Part shown: positions 52,287 through 61,389 of the stretch, in pieces | Layout: each line of letters begins with the position of its first letter | Position numbering within the stretch: the first letter of the stretch is position 1 | Origin: Flavobacteriales bacterium UBA6057 | GTDB lineage: Bacteria; Bacteroidota; Bacteroidia; Flavobacteriales_G; Salibacteraceae | DNA: 64,000 bases | Direction of reading: 5' to 3' | NCBI GenBank assembly: GCA_002428995.1 | Contig: DIYJ01000007.1 | Span: 1 to 64,000 of the forward strand | The notes under the pieces: model-generated | Database searches by the model: none | Told to the model about the DNA's origin: nothing | What the model saw: only the letters and a program-made list of their open reading frames with translations | Translations under genes and position numbers: made by a program

Positions 52287-53471
52287 ATGGCAAACAAGGA
52301 TGACCGCTTTCAAGGGGTAGACTATTACAACATTGATGACCTGCTCACTGATGAGCATAAGTTGATTCGCGACACTGCGCGCGAATGGGTGAAGAAAGAA
52401 GTTTCTCCAATCATTGAGGAGGCTTACGAGAAGGCAGAATTTCCACGCCACCTGATTAAAGGACTGGCAGAAATAGGAGCGTTTGGCCCGTACATTCCAC
52501 AGGAATACGGTGGCGCAGGCCTGGATCAGATCTCTTATGGGCTGATCATGCAAGAGCTTGAAAGAGGAGACAGTGGATTGCGTTCCACGGCTTCTGTACA
52601 AAGCTCATTGGTGATGTATCCTATCTGGAAATACGGATCAGAGGAACAACGCAAGAAATACCTGCCGAAGCTTGCTTCTGGTGATATGATCGGCTGTTTC
52701 GGATTGACCGAGCCTGACTATGGGAGCAACCCGGGCGGGATGATCACCAACTTCAAAGATGATGGAGATCACGTAATCCTCAACGGAGCGAAGATGTGGA
52801 TCTCCAATGCTCCATTTGCTGACATTGCTGTGGTATGGGCTAAGAGTGAGGAAGGCCGCATTCACGGTTTAGTCGTGGAGCGCGGTATGGACGGATTCAC
52901 AACACCAGAAATGCATGGCAAGTGGTCGCTGCGAGCTTCTGCTACAGGCGAGTTGGTATTTGACAACGTTCGTGTTCCGAAGGAGAACATTCTTCCGAAT
53001 AAGTCAGGACTAGGTGGTCCACTGGGCTGTCTCGACTCAGCGCGTTACGGTATTTCATGGGGTGCCATTGGAGCAGCGATGGATTGCTACGACAGCGCAT
53101 TACGATACTCTCAGGAGAGAGTTCAGTTTGATCGTCCGATTGGTGGTTTCCAGCTTCAGCAAAAGAAATTGGCCGAGATGGTTACCGAGATCACTAAGGC
53201 GCAGTTGCTGGTCTATCGATTGGGTCAGCTCAAGAATGCCGATAAGGCTACTTCAGCGCAGATCTCAATGGCGAAGAGAAACAGCGTGGAGATTGCGCTC
53301 GAGATCGCGCGTGAGTCCCGTCAAATTCATGGTGGAATGGGGATTACCAATGAATACCCCATCATGCGTCACATGATGAACCTGGAGAGCGTGGTGACCT
53401 ACGAGGGTACCCACGACATTCACTTGCTCATCACCGGATTCGATGTGACCGGGCTCAACGCCTTCAAATAA
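52287..53471 (+). CDS. Acyl-CoA dehydrogenase (glutaryl-CoA dehydrogenase-like)
   Basis: From ATG 52287 this flavoenzyme has 394 residues and oxidises a short acyl-CoA. Motifs are GLRSTASVQSSLVMYPI, CFGLTEPDYGSNPGGM, MWISNAPFADIAVVWAK, YSQERVQFDRPIGGFQLQQ, RQIHGGMGITNEYPIMRH and TYEGTHDIHLLI, with the catalytic Glu in VTYEGTHD. The RST and TEPDxGS segments favour the glutaryl-CoA branch. The open frame upstream to 52209 overlaps the divergent DUF4271 start and is left out. Lysine or tryptophan breakdown is a possible context, matching ACMSD elsewhere in the window. Confidence 0.88.
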   Translation: MANKDDRFQGVDYYNIDDLLTDEHKLIRDTAREWVKKEVSPIIEEAYEKAEFPRHLIKGLAEIGAFGPYIPQEYGGAGLDQISYGLIMQELERGDSGLRSTASVQSSLVMYPIWKYGSEEQRKKYLPKLASGDMIGCFGLTEPDYGSNPGGMITNFKDDGDHVILNGAKMWISNAPFADIAVVWAKSEEGRIHGLVVERGMDGFTTPEMHGKWSLRASATGELVFDNVRVPKENILPNKSGLGGPLGCLDSARYGISWGAIGAAMDCYDSALRYSQERVQFDRPIGGFQLQQKKLAEMVTEITKAQLLVYRLGQLKNADKATSAQISMAKRNSVEIALEIARESRQIHGGMGITNEYPIMRHMMNLESVVTYEGTHDIHLLITGFDVTGLNAFK

Positions 53472-53517
53472 AAAATGCTGGAGCGGTAAAGGCTCTGTCT
53501 ATGGAGTCTTTACCAGC
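53470..53517 (-). terminator. Terminator of the T9SS cargo gene
   Basis: On the minus strand GCTGGTAAAG pairs with CTTTACC-CCAGC (three-base bulge) and runs into ATTTTTTATTT. The 5' arm includes the last codons of the T9SS gene. It lies between convergent genes. Confidence 0.7.
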
Positions 53518-55052
53518 TTCTTGCTTACTACTTCGTTTTCGAGCTCGATGGTAAGTAGGTAGATTCCTGCTTCCAGATCAGCAATATTGAGTCTCTGGGC
53601 GGAGGCCAGCTCTTGAGACAGCACTATTCTCCCGCGCTGATCGTGGATGGTTGCCTTCTTTACCCGGTTATCCGATTGAATAAAAACCTGGTCTCGGGAA
53701 GGATTCGGGAAAACAGATACATCTGCTGACTTCGCTTCAATGTCAGGGACCATCAGTGGCCAAAGCGGTTGTCCGTAGTCTTCATGCACTCCTTTGTAGT
53801 AAACAAGGTTCAGCACATCGCTCTGGTAATTGCCAATGTAGTCGTTGATTCCTCCCGTGTATTTATACATCAGACCATAAGGCTGCTGGACCTGAATGTC
53901 GGTGTAATAGCCGTAACCTTCTCCCGTATAGAAGTGCATTCCACATTCTTCCAACTGGCCGTATAAACCTCCAATTTCATCGTACTTGAGCTGAAGGTGA
54001 CCGTTGTTCAGAGTCCTTGCCGTGGAAGGGTTGTAAACCGCAGAATTGAGGTCAGCCCTCCTTGGAGGTCGTTGCAGGAAAAAGCTCTCAAGGTCATTTG
54101 CCCCATCCCAGGTAATGGTGTCTGTTTGAGATTCGATGCCCACGCTATCCACCACTACTCCATTGGAATAGCTGTTGACCACATAAGTCGTGTAAGACTG
54201 TGATCGCTCTCGTCTCACGGTGTAAGTTGGTTCGTGGCTATTGGGATCTACAGTTCTGGTTAATACGGTCAGCAGATCGCGTGTTTCAATGATCGCGCTA
54301 GGATGCTCATAATCGCCATTCCAGTAGCCATTATTGACAATACGCTTGTAGTGCAGTTTGTCGTCAGGATAAAGGTCATAGATACCTGCAAGCGTCACTC
54401 CGCTGGCGAGTCCACGATCTTCAAAAGCCACAAGTTCGATCAGAACGATGCTTCCAGGAAATGCAATGGGAAGGAGTCCGAATACCATTCCGTGGTTTTT
54501 ACTCAGAACGATTTGAAGGTCGGAAAAAGGGTGGCTGCTTACGGGTTGATTATTAACCACCAACTCTGTTGTAAACAGACCTATGCTGTCCATAACTCCA
54601 AGCACTGTGTCCTCGGTTAACGTGTCGAGCGATATCATCAGCACTGTGTCTTGAGAGATGGCCATGAATGTGTCGAGTGCCACAGCGGGATGGGGCCATC
54701 GGAGGACATGGCCGGTGCCTAGATTGCTCATCCACGCTCCATTTGATACTTCGATCTCACCAGGCCAGGGTTCCATTTTGATGCACACATCAATCCCTGA
54801 GTTTGTGGAGCCATTGAAGATATCGTAAGTCATGTAGCGCATCCCCGATGACGTAGACATTGAGTCTTCGAGTTGCAGCTTGAGTAGTTCATTTGCCGAG
54901 ACGACAAGGTTGGTTCCAAGGCTGTCGGTCTTTTCGTAGTCTTCACCGAGCTGATAATGGACAGATTTGGAATATTGAAAGGGGCGCCAGTCCTGGGCGT
55001 TCAGGGCAACAGAAACCAGCAACAGGCTTAGGAATAGGATAGTTGGGCGCAT
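53499..55052 (-). CDS. Secreted protein with T9SS type A sorting domain
   Basis: This 517-residue exported protein has the signal peptide MRPTILFLSLLLVSVALNAQ. The middle is beta-rich and Asp/Thr-rich with no recognised enzyme motif. The last 75 residues (VSVFPNPSRDQVFIQSDN, YLLTIELENEVVSKKLVKTP) form a type A sorting domain, so it is moved across the outer membrane and likely attached. Fragments such as LNLVYYKG and YYTDIQVQQPYG show no known similarity. Function unknown. It stands alone. Confidence 0.82.
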   Translation of the reverse strand: MRPTILFLSLLLVSVALNAQDWRPFQYSKSVHYQLGEDYEKTDSLGTNLVVSANELLKLQLEDSMSTSSGMRYMTYDIFNGSTNSGIDVCIKMEPWPGEIEVSNGAWMSNLGTGHVLRWPHPAVALDTFMAISQDTVLMISLDTLTEDTVLGVMDSIGLFTTELVVNNQPVSSHPFSDLQIVLSKNHGMVFGLLPIAFPGSIVLIELVAFEDRGLASGVTLAGIYDLYPDDKLHYKRIVNNGYWNGDYEHPSAIIETRDLLTVLTRTVDPNSHEPTYTVRRERSQSYTTYVVNSYSNGVVVDSVGIESQTDTITWDGANDLESFFLQRPPRRADLNSAVYNPSTARTLNNGHLQLKYDEIGGLYGQLEECGMHFYTGEGYGYYTDIQVQQPYGLMYKYTGGINDYIGNYQSDVLNLVYYKGVHEDYGQPLWPLMVPDIEAKSADVSVFPNPSRDQVFIQSDNRVKKATIHDQRGRIVLSQELASAQRLNIADLEAGIYLLTIELENEVVSKKLVKTP

Positions 55053-55114
55053 AGTGAGTGGGTTTGATAAGCAGACGCAACGTTAGAAGCAACGGTTTGA
55101 TTTTGCTCTAATAT

Positions 55115-55153
55115 GAATCATCTAATCTCCTGATTTTCTGATGATCTGATTGG
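55115..55153. repeat. Degenerate AATCAGA-type repeat
   Basis: On the minus strand the words AATCAGATCATCAGAAAATCAG then GATTAGATGATTC follow each other. They resemble the repeat after the OmpA gene at 23211-23246. It lies between the polyprenyl synthase gene and the T9SS cargo gene. Confidence 0.45.
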
Positions 55154-55183
55154 CTTCAGAGCCTGCTTGAATCCCCGGCTTGT

Positions 55184-56158
55184 CTACTTCTCCCGATCAA
55201 TCGTAAACCGAACGAGGTCGATCAGTGACTGGCGTGCTGCCGAATCTGGAAGTGATTTGAGATCTGCGAGTGCATCTTCGGTGAGCTTTTCCATTTTCTC
55301 TTTCGCATAGCGAATTCCATCGCTGTTCAAAACAAAGGAGATCACCTTCTTGACATCACGGGCGCTTTTCTTGTCACGCTTGATGATGCGGATCATTTCC
55401 TTACGGTCGCTGCTGGATGCATTGTTCAGAGCGTAGATGAGCGGCAGGGTGTTTTTCTTCTCCTTAATATCGATGCCTGTGGGCTTGCCGATTTTTTCTC
55501 CCAGGCCATAGTCAAACAGATCATCCTTGATCTGGAAGGCGATCCCGATTTTTTCTCCCATACGCCTCATCTTCTCCACCAGCTCTTCATCTGAACCTAC
55601 AGATGCAGCACCGCAGGCACAGCATGCTGCAATGAGTGTAGCAGTTTTCTGACGGATGATGTCGAAGTAGACCGTTTCGTCCAGGTTCAGTCCACGGCTC
55701 TTCTCGATTTGAAGCAGTTCGCCTTCGCTCATTTCTTCCACCGCGCGGGAAACAAGCTCCAACTGCTTGAAGTCTTTGTTTTGGATGGCCAGCAGCAATC
55801 CTCTGGAGAGCAGATAATCTCCTACGAGTACGGCAATCTTGTTTTTCCAAAGAGCATTGATCGAGAAGAATCCTCTTCGCTCGTAAGCATCGTCTACCAC
55901 ATCATCATGCACCAGCGTGGCGGTATGCAGCAGCTCGATAAGTGCAGCTCCGCGGTGGGTCGATTCATTGATCTCTCCCAGCATTTTAGCTGTGAGAAAA
56001 ACGAACATCGGGCGGATTTGCTTGCCCTTCCGCTTGATAATGTAATGGGTGATCTTATCCAGCAGCGGCACAGAGCTTTGCATGGATTTACGGAACTTCT
56101 CTTCGAAGTGGTCCATCTCCGTGGCAATCGGAGTCTTGATCTGGTCAATGGCTTTCAC
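55184..56158 (-). CDS. Polyprenyl diphosphate synthase
   Basis: This 324-residue enzyme extends isoprenoid chains for quinones or other lipids. The first aspartate-rich motif is LVHDDVVDDAYERRG and the second is QIKDDLFDYG. GKQIRPMFVFLTAKML and KKNTLPLIYALN match trans-prenyltransferases such as octaprenyl synthase (IspB type). A perfect TAAGTTTG box lies 18 bases upstream. The chain length cannot be read from sequence here. Confidence 0.93.
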   Translation of the reverse strand: MKAIDQIKTPIATEMDHFEEKFRKSMQSSVPLLDKITHYIIKRKGKQIRPMFVFLTAKMLGEINESTHRGAALIELLHTATLVHDDVVDDAYERRGFFSINALWKNKIAVLVGDYLLSRGLLLAIQNKDFKQLELVSRAVEEMSEGELLQIEKSRGLNLDETVYFDIIRQKTATLIAACCACGAASVGSDEELVEKMRRMGEKIGIAFQIKDDLFDYGLGEKIGKPTGIDIKEKKNTLPLIYALNNASSSDRKEMIRIIKRDKKSARDVKKVISFVLNSDGIRYAKEKMEKLTEDALADLKSLPDSAARQSLIDLVRFTIDREK

Positions 56159-56175
56159 GGCTCAATGCTGGGCGC

Positions 56176-56183
56176 CAAACTTA
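56176..56183 (-). promoter_or_regulatory. Possible -7 box for polyprenyl synthase
   Basis: The minus strand reads TAAGTTTG (perfect TAnnTTTG), with TTTTTG 15 bp farther up. Spacing is somewhat short. Confidence 0.5.
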
Positions 56184-56204
56184 GCGCATTTCACAACCCA
56201 AAAA

Positions 56205-57707
56205 TCATTTGAGAAGGTCTGCATATGTAAGGAATCCGAGGCGGTATTGTTTCCCGTTGCTACTCAGAACGTAGGCTCCGCTGTCAATGCCACTGCAAGA
56301 GATTTTAGAGACAAACACAAAATCGCTTTGCCGTTCCGAAGTCAGTCTCACGGTAGAGAGTCCCAGATCAGGACCAACGATGATGGCACGAATGGCCGAT
56401 CGAGTTGCGTTGTTCATTACCCGGTCTGTACTGGTAGGCCCGTTTTTAAAGTGATCGTTGTACAGAACTACCAGATTGTCACCCACCGGAAGGTTCACAT
56501 TGGTCACGTACATCCCTGGGGTATTGAAATCCAGTTGACGCCTGTCAATGAATGCAGACTGTCCTGGGTTTTCGAGGTTCACCACAGTCAGCCCCAGATA
56601 GTTGAATTGATCGGTGCAATCCATGATTCCCGTTCTTGGATCTGTGGTACAGACCTGATCGAGGAAGCGCTTTTCAAACACCCCGTACCAACCGTTGGCA
56701 GGTACCATTTCCTGTAAAAAGAAATCCTCAATGCTGCCCTGTCTGCCAACACTTCCGGTTACTTCATTTCTGCTAATGTCCGAAGAGGAATAGGCTTGAA
56801 TGTACTTGTCTCTCACCTGAATTCCCTTGGAGTCTAATTCAGCCAGCAGGTATCCGCTGGTTTGATTATCCGCAAAAGGGTCTTGCGAATAAAGGCCCAC
56901 CGCTGTGACACCAGAGTCTGAGGCATGGAGCTTTACCTCCTGTAGGAAAAGGTCTTGTGGATTGATATTGAATTCGCGCAGTTCCTTGCTTTCTGGTCCG
57001 TAGGAGAACAACAGGAATTTCCTTCGAAACGGGCTGTTGAGTTGTACCCCCGTCTTTCCGCTCATGAACACCGTACCACTATCGCTCACGAGGCCATCGA
57101 GGTATTCGAAGTCATCGCTGGCGTAGGGAAGTTTCAGGTTGAGCCTGCCCGTGTCGCCCGTGGAGAGTTGAAAGGTTCTCACCTCTAACTGGGTATCGGT
57201 GCCCTTGCTAAACTTTCCTTGCTGCGAGACCATCCAATGTTCCGCATTGTTGGAAACACTCCAAACCAGTCTGTTGCGTGCCTTTCGACTGAATTCGAAC
57301 CGTGTCACAAAAGTCTGCAGTACCTCCGAGGAGTTGGAAGCAGCCAGGTTATACAGCCGGATAGAGATCTTTCTGAGGTTGCGCTCCTGCTCAGCATCCA
57401 ACACAAAAAGACTGTCGCCAATGGAAATATAGCCGTAGAGGCTTAGTTCGCTTTCAAGCAGTTTCTCGGCACCGAGGTAGCTTCCATCTGAGCTGAATTT
57501 GAAATGAAAAAGCCCATCCTCGTTGGCTCCAATGATGGCGGCACTTCCATCTCTCAGGGTGATGACTTCACGCAATCTGAAAGATCGATCCACACTGAAT
57601 TCAGGCCCCCATTTGATGAGGTCCCGATAGTCAGGCTCTTGTGCCAGGCCTTCCAATCCCAAGAGGATCGAAAAAGCCAGGACGAGAATATTAGCCCAGT
57701 GCTTCAT
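56205..57707 (-). CDS. Secreted protein of unknown function downstream of rlmN
   Basis: From ATG 57707 this protein has 500 residues and the signal peptide MKHWANILVLAFSILLGLEGLAQ. The remainder is beta-rich with strand repeats (ITLRDGSAAIIGANEDG, SLFVLDAEQERNL, LVWSVSNNAEHWMV, GTVFMSGKTG), suggesting a propeller. No T9SS or lipobox signal is visible, so periplasmic location is likely. A Cys pair at VCTTDPRTGIMDC may form a disulfide. Its start overlaps the rlmN stop by 17 bp, so it is translated with it. I recognise no family. Confidence 0.7.
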   Translation of the reverse strand: MKHWANILVLAFSILLGLEGLAQEPDYRDLIKWGPEFSVDRSFRLREVITLRDGSAAIIGANEDGLFHFKFSSDGSYLGAEKLLESELSLYGYISIGDSLFVLDAEQERNLRKISIRLYNLAASNSSEVLQTFVTRFEFSRKARNRLVWSVSNNAEHWMVSQQGKFSKGTDTQLEVRTFQLSTGDTGRLNLKLPYASDDFEYLDGLVSDSGTVFMSGKTGVQLNSPFRRKFLLFSYGPESKELREFNINPQDLFLQEVKLHASDSGVTAVGLYSQDPFADNQTSGYLLAELDSKGIQVRDKYIQAYSSSDISRNEVTGSVGRQGSIEDFFLQEMVPANGWYGVFEKRFLDQVCTTDPRTGIMDCTDQFNYLGLTVVNLENPGQSAFIDRRQLDFNTPGMYVTNVNLPVGDNLVVLYNDHFKNGPTSTDRVMNNATRSAIRAIIVGPDLGLSTVRLTSERQSDFVFVSKISCSGIDSGAYVLSSNGKQYRLGFLTYADLLK

Positions 57708-58761
57708 TCGCCAGTTTGTTTTTGTTCGCCAGCTGACCACAAGCGGCATCAATGTCTTTGCCCCTGCTGCGTCTCACATTGACGGTCACACCCCTTGACT
57801 CCAGGAAATCAGCAAATGCGTCTACCTTTTCAGGGTCGGCCTGCTGGAATTCACCGCCATCGATCGGGTTGTATTCAATGATGTTGATTCTGCCCGGAAC
57901 CTTGTCCCAAAACTCATACAATTCACGCGCATCCTCAAGTGTGTCATTGAAGTCTTTGAAAACAATGTATTCATAGGTGATCCTGTTCCTGCTCTTCTGC
58001 ATGAAGTACTTCAGAGACTTTTCCAGGCTCTCCAGTGAGTTTTGATCGTTGATCGGCATGATGTGGCTGCGCTTCTCATCGTTGGCAGCATGCAGCGAAA
58101 GGGCCAACCGGAAGCGAACCTCGTCATCCGCCAGTCGATCGATCATTTTTGAGATACCCGCAGTAGATACCGTTATCCTTCGGGCCGCCATTCCCAAACC
58201 CATGTCGTTGCTTATGCGCTCGGCAGAGGTCACAACATTCTTGTAATTCAGCAGTGGCTCACCCATGCCCATGTAGACGATGTTCGTCAGCGGTTTGTCA
58301 TAGTGCTCCTGGGCTACGTTTTTGACGGCTACCACCTGATCGAAGATTTCATCTGGCTCCAGGTTGCGCATGCGTTTTAGTTTGCCTGTAGCGCAAAACT
58401 TGCAGCTCAGGCTGCATCCCACTTGTGAACTGATGCAGGCGGTCATGCGGTCTTTTGCAGGAATCAACACGGCTTCCACCACCATTCCATCATGAAGCTT
58501 GATTGCACACTTGATGGTGCCATCGTTACTCACCTGCTTCTCCTCAATGGTCAGCTCATTGATCGTGAAATTCTCTTCCAGCAGAGTGCGAACTTCCAGC
58601 GGAAGGTTGGTCATTTCGTCAAACTGCTTGACGTGCTTTTGCCATACCCATTGCTCTACCTGCTTTGCTCTGAACTTAGGCTGATTGTTGGCCAGAAAAT
58701 AATCCTGTATTTCCTGGGTGCTCAGAGAGCGTATGTTGGGAGGATTTGTGGACTTCACCAT
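57691..58761 (-). CDS. rlmN: 23S rRNA/tRNA (adenine-C2)-methyltransferase
   Basis: This 356-residue radical-SAM enzyme methylates A2503 of 23S rRNA and A37 of some tRNAs. The iron-sulfur motif C-SLS-C-KF-C in SSQVGCSLSCKFCATG and the methyl-carrying Cys in IDAACGQL are present. VYMGMGEPLLNYKNV and ALSLHAANDEKRSHIMP fit the family. Length is standard. It heads a unit with the secreted protein gene overlapping its 3' end. Confidence 0.97.
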   Translation of the reverse strand: MVKSTNPPNIRSLSTQEIQDYFLANNQPKFRAKQVEQWVWQKHVKQFDEMTNLPLEVRTLLEENFTINELTIEEKQVSNDGTIKCAIKLHDGMVVEAVLIPAKDRMTACISSQVGCSLSCKFCATGKLKRMRNLEPDEIFDQVVAVKNVAQEHYDKPLTNIVYMGMGEPLLNYKNVVTSAERISNDMGLGMAARRITVSTAGISKMIDRLADDEVRFRLALSLHAANDEKRSHIMPINDQNSLESLEKSLKYFMQKSRNRITYEYIVFKDFNDTLEDARELYEFWDKVPGRINIIEYNPIDGGEFQQADPEKVDAFADFLESRGVTVNVRRSRGKDIDAACGQLANKNKLANEALG

Positions 58762-58886
58762 GAAGGTGCTAAAGGTAGCGATTGCAGAAGCCTGATGACG
58801 AGGTCGCTCGAGTGGGAATGAGATCTCGGTTTCGACTTGCGTTGTTCGCGTTTCTTGTGCTGGGTGTTCTGAGAGAATGGAGCGGC

Positions 58887-59555
58887 CTAATGAAGCCCGA
58901 GGATTGCTTCCGCAATTTTCAGATCGGCAGGTGTAGTCACCTTGAGGTTTGTTTCTTCCCCATCCACCAGGTGAATCTTGTGTCCTGCTTGCTCGAATAC
59001 CGTGGCATCGTCCGTGAAGCTGCTGCTGAACTCTACATCAAAAGCGGGTTTGAGTTGTGCGAGGTCGAAGCACTGAGGAGTCTGTACGGAAAGCATGCCG
59101 TCTCTTGAAACAACGGCACTATCCTCACCATCCTTTTTGCGAAGGCTCTGGGTGATGGGAACCACGGGCAGTGCAGAACCATGCTGTTCTGTCTCCGAAA
59201 TGCATCGCTGGATGAGCTCTTCTGATACGAGCGGCCTTACCCCGTCATGGATAGCAACAACACCCTGGTCAGAACATCGTTCCAGGCCGTTCTTCACAGA
59301 TTGAAAACGTGTGTCACCACCGCTCACAACGTCATGAGGAATGCTGAAGTTGTGCTGTTCGCAGAGCTCTTTCCAGAATCCGATCTGACTCTCGGGCAGC
59401 ACCACAACCAAGCGGATGCCTTCGATGGCCCGGGCGAAGCGCCTGAGCGTATGCATGAGAATGGGTTGGTCTCCGAGCAGCAGAAACTGCTTGGGCAGCG
59501 CTGACTGCATTCTTTGGCCGGATCCACCGGCCACAATGACTGCGGTCTTTTCCAA
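58887..59555 (-). CDS. ispD: 2-C-methyl-D-erythritol 4-phosphate cytidylyltransferase
   Basis: This 222-residue enzyme of the MEP isoprenoid pathway couples CTP to methylerythritol phosphate. Motifs: VIVAGGSGQRMQSALPKQFLLL, VVAIHDGVRPLVSEELI, SVQTPQCFDL and SFTDDATVFEQAGHKIHLVDGEETNLKVTTPADL. It lies four bases after queA at the end of the ftsX-to-ispD set. No ispF domain is fused. Confidence 0.95.
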   Translation of the reverse strand: MEKTAVIVAGGSGQRMQSALPKQFLLLGDQPILMHTLRRFARAIEGIRLVVVLPESQIGFWKELCEQHNFSIPHDVVSGGDTRFQSVKNGLERCSDQGVVAIHDGVRPLVSEELIQRCISETEQHGSALPVVPITQSLRKKDGEDSAVVSRDGMLSVQTPQCFDLAQLKPAFDVEFSSSFTDDATVFEQAGHKIHLVDGEETNLKVTTPADLKIAEAILGLH

Positions 59556-59559
59556 CGGC

Positions 59560-60612
59560 TTAGCGAAGGATCAACATCGCATCACCATAAGAGTAGAAGC
59601 GATACTTCTCCTTGATGGCCTGCTTGTAAGCTTCCATAACCAGGTCGTAACCACCAAACGCTGAAACCATCATCAACAAGGTAGACTCAGGCAAGTGGAA
59701 GTTCGTGATCATGCTGTCGGCCACGCTGAAGTCGTAAGGTGGGAAGATGAACTTGTTGGTCCAGCCATCGTAAGGCTTCAGGTGCTTTTCAGTGGAGAAA
59801 GAAGTCTCCATGGCACGCATCGAAGTGGTTCCAACTGCGCAGACACGCTTCTTGGTGTCCTTGGCGTTGTTTACAATGTCACAGCACTCTTGATTGATTT
59901 CGATCTGCTCGGAATCCATCTTGTGCTTGGTGAGGTCTTCCACCTCCACGGTGCGGAATGTTCCCAGTCCAACGTGCAGAGTGAGCTTGGCATAATCAAC
60001 ACCTTTAAGCTCCAATCGCTTCAGCAATTCCCGGCTGAAGTGGAGTCCAGCAGTTGGTGCGGCAACGGCACCTTCGTTTTCTGCGTAAATCGTCTGGTAA
60101 CGCTCAGTGTCGTTAGGTTCAGCTTCGCGCTCAATGTACTTGGGCAGCGGAGTGTTTCCGAGTTGCATCAGCGTGTGGCGGAACTCCTCGTAGCTTCCAT
60201 CAAACAGGAAACGAAGGGTACGGCCACGGCTGGTAGTATTGTCGATTACTTCGGCTACGAGTGAATCATCATCTCCGAAGTAGAGCTTATTTCCGATGCG
60301 GATTTTTCTTGCAGGATCAACGAGCACGTCCCATAGTCTGCTTTCGCGGTTCAATTCTCTCAACAGGAACACCTCAATCTTAGCACCAGTCTTCTCCTTG
60401 TTTCCATAGAGACGGGCTGGAAAAACCTTCGTGTTGTTCAGAACCATCACATCGCCTTCATCGAAGTAGTTGATCACGTCCTTGAAAACGTGGTGTTCGA
60501 TGGTGTTTTTCTTGACATCTAGCACCATGAGGCGTGATTCGTCACGTTGCTCGCTTGGATATTGTGCTACAAGGCTGCTTGGAAGGTCAAAACGAAATTG
60601 TGAAAGCTTCAT
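59560..60612 (-). CDS. queA: S-adenosylmethionine:tRNA ribosyltransferase-isomerase
   Basis: From ATG 60612 this enzyme has 350 residues and makes epoxyqueuosine in tRNA. FDLPSSLVAQYPSEQRDESRLMVLD, DVMVLNNTKVFPARLYG, APTAGLHFSRELL and FPPYDFSVADSMITNFHLPESTLLMMVSAF match QueA throughout. The open frame to 60660 adds unrelated residues. A perfect TAnnTTTG box lies at 60658-60665. It lies between truB and ispD. Confidence 0.96.
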   Translation of the reverse strand: MKLSQFRFDLPSSLVAQYPSEQRDESRLMVLDVKKNTIEHHVFKDVINYFDEGDVMVLNNTKVFPARLYGNKEKTGAKIEVFLLRELNRESRLWDVLVDPARKIRIGNKLYFGDDDSLVAEVIDNTTSRGRTLRFLFDGSYEEFRHTLMQLGNTPLPKYIEREAEPNDTERYQTIYAENEGAVAAPTAGLHFSRELLKRLELKGVDYAKLTLHVGLGTFRTVEVEDLTKHKMDSEQIEINQECCDIVNNAKDTKKRVCAVGTTSMRAMETSFSTEKHLKPYDGWTNKFIFPPYDFSVADSMITNFHLPESTLLMMVSAFGGYDLVMEAYKQAIKEKYRFYSYGDAMLILR

Positions 60613-60657
60613 ATTGAGTTTTTTATGAACGGAGGGTGCTCCCCTGCAAAAGGGCTG

Positions 60658-60665
60658 CAAATTTA
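60658..60665 (-). promoter_or_regulatory. Possible internal promoter before queA
   Basis: The minus strand has TAAATTTG, a perfect TAnnTTTG, about 45 bases upstream of the queA start. No TTG at the usual distance was seen. A short GC-rich hairpin follows in the leader. It could start queA-ispD separately within the operon. Confidence 0.4.
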
Positions 60666-60684
60666 ATATTCTATCGCACCTATG

Positions 60685-61386
60685 CTAGTGAAAATCAGCA
60701 GCCTTATCGATTGCCTCAATGGCACTTTCAATGCTGTGGGCTTGCTCGATCTTAAATGCTCCAATGGCAGTTCTGCGCAGGGCTGTGAGATGAGCCCCTG
60801 AGCTGAGGCGCTGCCCGAAGTCATGGGCAAGACTTCGAATGTAGGTACCCTTGCTGCATTCTACCTCGAAATGGACATCAGAGCCTTCGCAGCCAGTGAT
60901 TTCGAAGCGATGGATGGTGACTTTGTGAACCTTCATTTCAGGAGCTTTTCCTTTTCTGGCCAGTTCATAGGCTTTTCGCCCGTCCACCTTTTTTGCAGAA
61001 TAGGCGGGAGGCTGTTGCTCAATCTCTCCCACAAAAGTTGCGGCCGCTGACTTGAGCTCTTCCAGACTGAAGGTGCTCTTTTCAAAGCGTTGATCGATTT
61101 CTGTCTCCAGATCGTAAGATGGAGTGGTGGCTCCCAGTCTGAGTGTTCCTGTGTAGGTTTTGTCCATTCCGGTCAACTCGTTGATACGCTTGGTGTCTTT
61201 GCCAAAGCAAAGGATGAGCAATCCGGTAGCCAAGGGGTCCAGCGTTCCTGCATGGCCCACCTTCAGCTTTTTCCGCTTTAAGGCAGCCCGAGCAGCGTAT
61301 CGAAGCTTGTTGACAACGTCAAAAGAAGTCCACGTGAGCGGCTTGTCCACCGTAAGCGTCAGTGCAAAAGGGGCGTCTTCCTGCAT
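60685..61386 (-). CDS. truB: tRNA pseudouridine(55) synthase
   Basis: This 233-residue enzyme makes pseudouridine 55 in tRNA T-loops. KPLTWTSFDVVNKLRY, KVGHAGTLDPLATGLLILCFGKDTK (with the catalytic Asp), YDLETEID and SKGTYIRSLAHDFG are diagnostic. It lacks the C-terminal PUA domain, as in other Bacteroidota enzymes. It starts three bases after the uppP stop. Confidence 0.96.
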   Translation of the reverse strand: MQEDAPFALTLTVDKPLTWTSFDVVNKLRYAARAALKRKKLKVGHAGTLDPLATGLLILCFGKDTKRINELTGMDKTYTGTLRLGATTPSYDLETEIDQRFEKSTFSLEELKSAAATFVGEIEQQPPAYSAKKVDGRKAYELARKGKAPEMKVHKVTIHRFEITGCEGSDVHFEVECSKGTYIRSLAHDFGQRLSSGAHLTALRRTAIGAFKIEQAHSIESAIEAIDKAADFH

Positions 61387-61389
61387 GGA

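Noticed and set aside
60613..60700. preQ1 riboswitch before queA
   Set aside because: A small GC-rich hairpin is present but the conserved preQ1 aptamer bases were not found.
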